Made by a program: the position numbers and the translations under genes. The notes under the pieces are model-generated. The model was not told the DNA's origin. It searched no databases and saw nothing but the letters and a program-made list of their open reading frames with translations. DNA of 64,000 nt from Tritrichomonas musculus (taxonomy: Eukaryota > Parabasalia > Tritrichomonadida > Tritrichomonadidae): assembly GCA_039105265.1 (NCBI GenBank), contig JAPFFF010000014.1, positions 1,612,001 to 1,676,000 on the forward strand. The letters run 5' to 3'. Below are positions 58,059-64,000 of this stretch, piece after piece (within the stretch, counting starts at the first letter, position 1; each line of letters opens with the position of its first letter).

Positions 58059-60917
58059 TTAAACATTAACAAATGCAAATGAAACGGTTTCTGCGCGATC
58101 ATAGTATTCGATAAGTGCTTTGATCATTTGATCATTTGGAGAAGGAGCAAGAGGAATGAAACCTTTCTCATTCAAACATATTTCATCAAATTTCAACAAA
58201 AATTTCTTATAAAACCATAAAATTTTAGAAATATCAACATCGATTAGAGAGTTTTTCACCGCTTCCATATCATCTTTGATTTCATTTTGAAGTGCAGGAG
58301 ATGCATCCTTTAAAACGCCAGGAACATGAATAGTATATCTTTTTATGAAATTATCATAAATTGTAGCAATCAAAGCTGGTAATTGTGATAGTTTCTTAAC
58401 TGTCATTGCGAGTGAATTAATTGACATAAGATTTGATAACGGTTTTTTCTTATCTGCGCATAACGATATAACTTTCTGAATTGTCGTTGAATTTTCATTT
58501 TGAACGAATCTCCAATCTTTCTTTAATTCTTTTTGATTACTAATTCCCAAGAAACAGAAAAATGCGTTAAATGAATCATTTTGAATATTTTGCAAATCAG
58601 AGCAACCACATACTTTCATTAAATTCTTCGCTTGCATGTGTAATAGTTCGTGCTTATCACCAAAAAGAAAAGCTGATTGTCGCAAAAAGTCAATATAATC
58701 AATATATGGATTTTCTTTTGTTGCACGATTCTGCAAGAACTTATTTGCAATTTTACTGTTCAATGATTTTGAAATTAATTCGAATGCAATTCGAACATGA
58801 ATTTTCAATTCATTTGTGTTTGGAGAAATACCTTGAAGCATCTCGAGGAAAGAAGGCTTTGTTAGAGACACCGAAAATGAATAAATTGTTGCAATAAAGC
58901 AAACTTGCGGGAAAGTGAATCTACTTTCAATTATCTCAAGGAAAAGTTTCATCATTGAATCATTATTGTTCATCTTTAATAAGTAAGAAAAATCAGTTAT
59001 AACTTGATTCACCAGGTGCTGTAATTTATATTGTTGCTTAAGCCAATCAACAAAGACTTGTTCCGTTGAAATTTTTGAAATATTTTTAATTGATCGTAAA
59101 TATGAATCTGTGAAAAAGTTATGAATAAGTTGAAGACCCCAAATTAAAGGTTTAGCATTTTGTATTGCTCCTATTTGATTGGTAATGTTTACTGCTTCTA
59201 GTTCTTGCCGATCACCGCGAAAATATGGTTGACTGAGAAATGGAGTCATTGTTGTTAAAAGATCTGGAATCGTTTTAAGAGTTTCAGGTGTTGGTTGATC
59301 AATAAATTCTTGATTATCAATTGAATTTGAATCTTTAACTTCTTCATATTCACCTGTTGTTGTCTGCTGTAAAATAATATCTTCAGTATCACTTTTTTCT
59401 TTTTCTTCTTTTATTGATTCTGAGGTTTGTTTTGGAAGTAATGAATCATCTGTCTGTGAAGAATTATCAATAAGACCAGTTCCTGCATTGCATGGTGCTT
59501 GACCTTCTGTTTGATCTAAAAGATCTGTTTGTGTTTCAATTGATTCGAGAGCAGCACGTCGTAATGAACTTGTTGGTCTTATTAAAGCAATTTCATCCAA
59601 ATCTGAAGATGAATTCTTTGCTGATGATTTTGAGGAATTTGATAATAATTTTGAATTATAGGGTGAAATGCTATCACCTAAAGTTCCATTCAGATTAATA
59701 TTGTCATTTTTAAGGCCTTTCTTTTTCTTTGTTTTAATTTGTGGAATATCTGATGTATCAACACATTTATCTGATTTAGAAATGTTCATAAGATTATGAA
59801 TCTGTTGCTGAAGTTCCAAAATTTTTGCTTCGGCGTTTTCCCTTTTAATTTTTTCTTCATGATAAACAACAATATATCCTGTCTCGCCTTGTTGAAACTG
59901 CTCAATGTTATGCATGTGTGTTTCATTTAACTCCATTTGACGCTGAATCTCTTCATCTCTTTGCTGAATTGCCTTTTTCAAGCCTTCAATTTCATCATTT
60001 AAATTATTAATTTTGAAATTTAATTGATTGAGTTTAATTTTATCAAAATCTCGCTCATCTTTGATGTTTTGAATTTGAATATCTTTGTCTTGGGACTGCT
60101 TTGTAAGCTCTTTAATCGTTTGATTTAAATCCTGTATTGTTTTTTCATACTCAACATTTTTGTCTTCTGAAATTTTTCGAAGTGTTTGCTCTTCTTCAAG
60201 TTTATTCTGTAGATCTTTGATTTGATTTTGAAGTTCATCAATCTGCGCTTTATAATTTTCTTCTAAACTAGGAATATCGCAAATAATTTGATTATAAAAT
60301 TGTTGGAATCTTCGAAGTAAAAGAGCTAAATCAGAATTATTATCTTTTTCAACTAGCATCACTTGATTAAAATGAAAATTATATAATTGAAGCATTTTTG
60401 ACATAAGATCCGCGTGTTCTGAAGGAGTTAACGATGTAGCTGTTGGAGCAATTTCAGCAATTGAAGAATCAAGCGAATGTGCGATTTGAATAATTTCTGA
60501 ACGAATATTTAATTTTTTAGGTTCACCAATCAACGGTGGTCTTGATAATGATGATTTTGCACGAGTTTGATCAAATATTTGTTCAACTGTAGGAGATTTA
60601 TATTTTTGTGGAAGCTCTGGCGTTGGTATATTCAAAACTGGTGTTTGTGAGAGAGACGAATTGGAATTAGAGTTTGTTGATGATGGAGGATTTGTAAATT
60701 TATTTTTTTCTTTTTTAGTTTTGTTTTCAACATGTGGAGTTTTTACTCCTTTTTTCTTTTTACTTGGCACAGTCATTGGAGATGATCCAAAAACTTGTTG
60801 TTGCGTTTGACTTACTGTAGATTGTAAAGCAGATTCATTAATAAGACCACTAGATACTATACTTTCTGAAAGTGGAGGTAGCGGCCCACGAAGCCATTTC
60901 AAGTGTTCATCACTCAT
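58059..60917 (-). CDS. Coiled-coil protein with conserved helical C-terminus, unknown (952 aa)
   Basis: Not recognised as a family. Residues 1-165 are Ser/Pro/Thr-rich. About 205-385 form a strong coiled coil (Gln/Glu/Lys heptads, e.g. LQNKLEEEQTLRKISEDKN). 390-545 is again disordered (KKKKG, SSKSSAKNSSSD, several acidic pieces). About 545-952 is a compact helical domain (GLQLIHNFFTDSYLRSIKNI; MMKLFLEIIESRFTFPQVCF). Such a layout is common in centrosomal, ciliary and membrane-tethering proteins. It diverges from 61022-62089 with only 104 bases between ATGs, suggesting co-regulation. A TCATAAAAT initiator precedes the ATG. Confidence 0.75.
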   Translation of the reverse strand: MSDEHLKWLRGPLPPLSESIVSSGLINESALQSTVSQTQQQVFGSSPMTVPSKKKKGVKTPHVENKTKKEKNKFTNPPSSTNSNSNSSLSQTPVLNIPTPELPQKYKSPTVEQIFDQTRAKSSLSRPPLIGEPKKLNIRSEIIQIAHSLDSSIAEIAPTATSLTPSEHADLMSKMLQLYNFHFNQVMLVEKDNNSDLALLLRRFQQFYNQIICDIPSLEENYKAQIDELQNQIKDLQNKLEEEQTLRKISEDKNVEYEKTIQDLNQTIKELTKQSQDKDIQIQNIKDERDFDKIKLNQLNFKINNLNDEIEGLKKAIQQRDEEIQRQMELNETHMHNIEQFQQGETGYIVVYHEEKIKRENAEAKILELQQQIHNLMNISKSDKCVDTSDIPQIKTKKKKGLKNDNINLNGTLGDSISPYNSKLLSNSSKSSAKNSSSDLDEIALIRPTSSLRRAALESIETQTDLLDQTEGQAPCNAGTGLIDNSSQTDDSLLPKQTSESIKEEKEKSDTEDIILQQTTTGEYEEVKDSNSIDNQEFIDQPTPETLKTIPDLLTTMTPFLSQPYFRGDRQELEAVNITNQIGAIQNAKPLIWGLQLIHNFFTDSYLRSIKNISKISTEQVFVDWLKQQYKLQHLVNQVITDFSYLLKMNNNDSMMKLFLEIIESRFTFPQVCFIATIYSFSVSLTKPSFLEMLQGISPNTNELKIHVRIAFELISKSLNSKIANKFLQNRATKENPYIDYIDFLRQSAFLFGDKHELLHMQAKNLMKVCGCSDLQNIQNDSFNAFFCFLGISNQKELKKDWRFVQNENSTTIQKVISLCADKKKPLSNLMSINSLAMTVKKLSQLPALIATIYDNFIKRYTIHVPGVLKDASPALQNEIKDDMEAVKNSLIDVDISKILWFYKKFLLKFDEICLNEKGFIPLAPSPNDQMIKALIEYYDRAETVSFAFVNV

Positions 60918-61021
60918 TCTTATTTTATGAGATTTTAATTGAATTAAACGAACGTTTAAAAAAATGTCAAGCCAATTATCATCTTAAAATTTGTAATAAT
61001 TTCAAATAACGTATTTATTAG
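60918..61021. promoter_or_regulatory. Compact divergent promoter of two coiled-coil genes
   Basis: 104 bases between two ATGs. On the minus strand TCATAAAATAAG precedes ATG 60917. On the plus strand TTCAAATAACG lies about 20 bases before ATG 61022. No other elements are recognised. Confidence 0.5.
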
Positions 61022-62089
61022 ATGCTGAATGTTTCTCAAAGTGGGAAAGGTATACCAATACCCCCTTCACAAATTTTGACTATAAAACGAAATGATCCTG
61101 TATCTCAAAGTGAAGATCTGCCTCAAATATTCAAAAAACGATTAATTTCGTATCCAAACTCTCGCAAGATACCTTCTTATTCAGCTTTGGCAAGTGAAGT
61201 GAATCATGCTAAAAGAGAATATGAAGATCAATTGCAAGCACGTGAAGCTTTCGAAGATGTTGCAGATTTTGAAAAAAGAATTTTTGGAAAAAAATTGAAG
61301 CAGCCACCCCCTATTAATATAACTCCTCCAAATTCTGATCAACTTTCGTTATTACGAACTTTAGGTCCACCATCACCAACCAAATTTTATGATATCTATG
61401 ATAATACTTCAAAAAGTTGCCCAGTGTCATCGCAAGAGCAAAGAATTCAATTAAATCTTGCTTCTCTTCCATATTCTCAGAAAAGTGTAGTACATGGTAA
61501 AAAGGCAAAAAATAGCAATGAGTCTGAATCAAATACTCAAAAAGTTCGCCCAGCAGTATGGACTCTTCTCGATGAACCAATTATCCCTTTGCATTCAAAT
61601 ATTCAATATAAACCTGAGAGAGTGCATAAAAAACCATTTTATAGTATGTCTACTAATTCTGGTAATCAAGGCATTCCAGCAATAACGCCAGGTTTTAATG
61701 AATATAATAAAAAGCAGAATCAAAAATTTGAAGAAACAATTCGGTCAAAATTTACATCTGAAAATCTCGATCGCGAAAAGCAGTTGCAGCAGCGTGTTCA
61801 ACTTAATATGCAAAAGATGCGTGAAAAGCATGAAAAGACATCAAAGTTGATTGTTGAATCTGGTCAGGACTGGCCTCAAAGATTAATTACACAAGAGCAG
61901 ATTAAAAAAATTCAGGAAAGCCAGCCAAAACCGAAACCGCTTTCAAGGGATGATCTTGAAGCACTTGAATTTTTAGAAAAAAGAGATGACCAAATGTGGC
62001 ATGAAATGAAAGAAAAAGAAAAAGAGCAGCGACTTGAAATGAAAATCAAAACAAACGAAACGCCTCAACAGCAAATTGATGATGAATGA
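61022..62089 (+). CDS. Charged, partly coiled-coil protein, unknown (355 aa)
   Basis: No family is recognised. Residues 1-60 are polar (SQSGKGIPIPPSQ). At about 62-95 a helix-forming stretch (ASEVNHAKREYEDQLQAREA) precedes IFGKKLKQPPP. 95-225 is Pro/Ser-rich and ends in the distinctive RPAVWTLLDEPIIPLH. From about 235 a long Lys/Glu/Gln helix (REKQLQQRVQLNMQKMREKH) runs nearly to the end, including LEALEFLEKRDDQMWHEM. Divergent head-to-head with the 952-residue coiled-coil gene. The sequence suggests a cytoskeletal or ciliary role, but no motif proves it. Confidence 0.7.
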   Translation: MLNVSQSGKGIPIPPSQILTIKRNDPVSQSEDLPQIFKKRLISYPNSRKIPSYSALASEVNHAKREYEDQLQAREAFEDVADFEKRIFGKKLKQPPPINITPPNSDQLSLLRTLGPPSPTKFYDIYDNTSKSCPVSSQEQRIQLNLASLPYSQKSVVHGKKAKNSNESESNTQKVRPAVWTLLDEPIIPLHSNIQYKPERVHKKPFYSMSTNSGNQGIPAITPGFNEYNKKQNQKFEETIRSKFTSENLDREKQLQQRVQLNMQKMREKHEKTSKLIVESGQDWPQRLITQEQIKKIQESQPKPKPLSRDDLEALEFLEKRDDQMWHEMKEKEKEQRLEMKIKTNETPQQQIDDE

Positions 62090-62330
62090 AGAAAAGATGG
62101 ATGAAAAATTAGCAAATTTGTTTATTAACAAACAAAAGATATTCCGTTCGAGTTATATATAATATTATATAATTTTCCATGCAAATATTCTTCTTTATAC
62201 TTTTTTTGTGGTAATTGTTAGGTAAATAAATAATAATATTAACAAAAATATATTATTTGTAAATAAAAAAAAAAGAATAGGGAAAACAATCTTTCCCCCC
62301 CCCCCTAAGGGATTAAAAACATTTGATTTC

Positions 62331-64000
62331 TTAATCATCATAGTAGTAGTCTTCTTCTTCATCGTCGTCATAATACTCATATTCTACCTTATTGGTATTT
62401 GCTGCGGCGGCAGCTGGTTTAGAGGTTGCGGCAGCTGCTGGTTTTGTTGCTGGCGCTGGATTAGTAGCTGGTTTTGCAGCTGGAGCTGGATTTGATTGTG
62501 CAGGAGCTGGTGTTTGTTGTGGTGCCGGTTTTGGAGCTGGTTTAGGTGCTGGCTTTGGTGCTACAGCAGGTGCTGGTGCCGGTGCTGGTGCATTCGAATG
62601 TTTATGTTTCTTTGATGCATCAGATTGATGAGAATGCTTATGCTTACTTGATGATTCTTCAGGTTGGGCTGGTGGCTGTGGTGGTGGTTGCTGTAGTTGT
62701 TGGGAATTTTGCTTTTCATGATGATGTTTGTGTCTAGTTGAAGATGATTGTTCTTGAGCAGCTGGTTGAGGCTTTTGTTCTTGTTGAGTATTTTGTTCTT
62801 GGTGGTGATGAGACTTCTTATGTTTTGATGATTGAGATGATTGCATTGGCTCTGCCTTTTTCTTTGGTTTGGCAACTGTGGAAAATTTCATACTTAAACC
62901 ATCATCTTCACCTTCATCATCTCCCCAAACATCAGATTGAGAAAGGAATGTAGTGTTATTATTTCCATCAAGTGGTCCAGGTACCTCCAAAACATATGGA
63001 TTGACATCAGTTGCATCAACAACACTTTCAAATTCATTGTCAACAAATGAGGATGGACTTGGTGGTCTAACTTGATTGGCTTGATTATCTTTTTGAGGTT
63101 GGTCTTTGGTAATATTTGAATTTTCTTTTTGTTGATCATTTTGATTTTCAATCTTATTCTCTGTTTGCTGAGTTGTTGCCGGAACAGAAATGTTGTGTTT
63201 CTTTTCTTTGTCTTCTTTAATAATGTTCCATCTTTTTCTTCGTTCACGAGGTAGTACCTGATTATTGTTTGCAGTATCGTCTGCATTAATAATGTTATTA
63301 GCCGTATTAGTATTATTTAAAATACTTGATGAACCAATATTATCATTAACTTGATCATTATTATTGTTTATATTATTTAAATTATTAATGCTTTTGTTAT
63401 CCGTATAAACACTTCCATTAATTGAATCAGTTGTGTCACGATTACGATGTTTTCTTCTTTGTTGAATTTGTAATTTTTGTGTTTCCATAATGTAATCAGC
63501 ATTAGATCGGAATTTTGGAGGGCCATTAAAGGTGTTCGTTGAAGTTTGTGCATTCGTACCAGTTGTCACTATACTAGTGGAATCAATGTTTCCATTGGCC
63601 GCTACATTGTATCGATTTGTCCGATTTCTGGTATGACGGCGAGTAGTAGGAGGTGTTACTGATCTCTTCTTTTGAGGTTTTTGTGGTGAATTAGTTGAAT
63701 ATGGAACATCGAAAACAGGGGGCCTTAGTTTCTTTTTCTTTTTAGAAGGATCATCATTTTTTGGTTTTGTGTTTTTACTATTTTGTTGTTGTTGATTCAA
63801 ATTGGGTGCTGATTTAGATACGTTATCATTTGGAACAGATTTCCCCCTCTTCTTAATATTAGATTTTGGAACTAATCGTTCAAATGAAGTAGAAGCACTT
63901 TTATATTGCTCAAAAAGTTGATCTCTTAAATTGTCATCGTTAGAAATAGAATTTAAAGATTGAATACCTCTTTCAATTGAGCTGAGAACATAAGAGCTTT
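62331..64000 (-). CDS. Partial gene with Pro/Ala/Lys-rich, acidic-tailed C-terminus
   Basis: The minus-strand frame is open to the window edge, so the N-terminus lies beyond 64000. The internal TTG at 63800 is not a real start. The first visible part has LFEQYKSASTSFERLVPKSN, a short helical segment. Then come basic Asn/Thr/Gln-rich disorder, His/Gln/Lys-rich repeats (KHKKSHHHQEQ, TRHKHHHEKQNSQQ), and an Ala/Pro/Lys run of about 75 residues (PAPKPAPKPAPK). It ends in an acidic/Tyr tail (YEYYDDDEEEDYYYDD). The helical part slightly resembles the GAT region of VHS/GAT sorting adaptors, but this is weak. No domain is firmly assigned. Confidence 0.75.
   Translation of the reverse strand, partial: SSYVLSSIERGIQSLNSISNDDNLRDQLFEQYKSASTSFERLVPKSNIKKRGKSVPNDNVSKSAPNLNQQQQNSKNTKPKNDDPSKKKKKLRPPVFDVPYSTNSPQKPQKKRSVTPPTTRRHTRNRTNRYNVAANGNIDSTSIVTTGTNAQTSTNTFNGPPKFRSNADYIMETQKLQIQQRRKHRNRDTTDSINGSVYTDNKSINNLNNINNNNDQVNDNIGSSSILNNTNTANNIINADDTANNNQVLPRERRKRWNIIKEDKEKKHNISVPATTQQTENKIENQNDQQKENSNITKDQPQKDNQANQVRPPSPSSFVDNEFESVVDATDVNPYVLEVPGPLDGNNNTTFLSQSDVWGDDEGEDDGLSMKFSTVAKPKKKAEPMQSSQSSKHKKSHHHQEQNTQQEQKPQPAAQEQSSSTRHKHHHEKQNSQQLQQPPPQPPAQPEESSSKHKHSHQSDASKKHKHSNAPAPAPAPAVAPKPAPKPAPKPAPQQTPAPAQSNPAPAAKPATNPAPATKPAAAATSKPAAAAANTNKVEYEYYDDDEEEDYYYDD

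Noticed and set aside
62392-62628. Gly/Ala-rich plus-strand frame
   Set aside because: It is the complement of the Ala/Pro/Lys run of the minus-strand gene.
1-64000. CRISPR array, tRNA or rRNA genes, spliceosomal introns
   Set aside because: No regularly spaced repeats with unique spacers, no tRNA T-loop plus cloverleaf, no rRNA motifs, and the recognised genes need no splicing. Degenerate or unusual cases could still be missed by eye.

Overview
This window looks like nuclear DNA of a parabasalid flagellate. Tritrichomonas is the best guess, with Trichomonas-like relatives possible. The G+C content is very low by eye, about a quarter overall and lower between genes. Every recognisable gene is a single uninterrupted reading frame, with no introns seen. 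Most starts have a TCA-type initiator (TCA, Py/A, T/A rich) within about 30 bases upstream. The gene families are eukaryotic: XRN, Mtr4, AP-3 delta, VPS13, VPS39-like, DENN, and axonemal or ciliary proteins. They sit beside Polinton/Maverick fossils, Mutator-like DNA and a Sel1-kinase pseudogene, a mixture typical of trichomonads. Several open frames begin at TTG or GTG; for host genes I moved the start to the first in-frame ATG.

Layout. 1-3340: a short Polinton/Maverick-derived unit (83-bp perfect terminal inverted repeats, three open frames, a central hairpin array), followed by a pair of perfect 78-bp direct repeats. 4.0-20.7 kb: housekeeping and ciliary genes in mixed orientation (divergent XRN-like protein, FAD synthase, Mtr4 helicase, PDI, ankyrin protein, DENN protein, KATNIP-like protein, tubby-like protein). 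Two AT-rich gaps, 11.7-13.7 and 18.3-19.6 kb, interrupt this run. 21.17-21.40 kb: a tiny ubiquitin-like gene. 21.6-27.5 kb: a nest of mobile elements. An outer virus-like fossil has ~205-bp inverted ends and a broken integrase. It holds a ~0.5-kb palindromic-ended element whose left terminal repeat is split by a 1.04-kb Mutator-like element with a 9-bp target duplication, and also a hAT-like MITE with an 8-bp target duplication plus a second, truncated copy. 28.1-31.3 kb: a decayed protein kinase/Sel1-repeat gene on the minus strand.

31.7-53.4 kb: a run of membrane-traffic genes (VPS39/VPS3-like, six-TM DRAM/Frag1-like, AP-3 delta, alpha/beta hydrolase, CFAP141-like, the 2,649-residue VPS13, PX-domain protein) with a bacterial-type iron-sulfur flavoprotein. 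54.5-64.0 kb: helical-repeat and coiled-coil proteins, including an ARMC2-like protein, a divergent pair of coiled-coil proteins sharing a 104-bp promoter region, and a gene running off the right edge.

Functionally the host genes fall into endolysosomal traffic and lipid transfer (VPS39-like, AP-3 delta, VPS13, PX, DENN), cilium/axoneme (KATNIP-like, CFAP141-like, ARMC2-like, possibly tubby-like) and RNA turnover (Mtr4, XRN-like). No operons are expected; close divergent pairs probably share promoters. The observations most worth checking are the terminal repeats that carry their own start codons, the XRN-like protein lacking several metal-binding acids, the nested transposons with readable target duplications, and a GC-rich candidate structured RNA near 56.2 kb.
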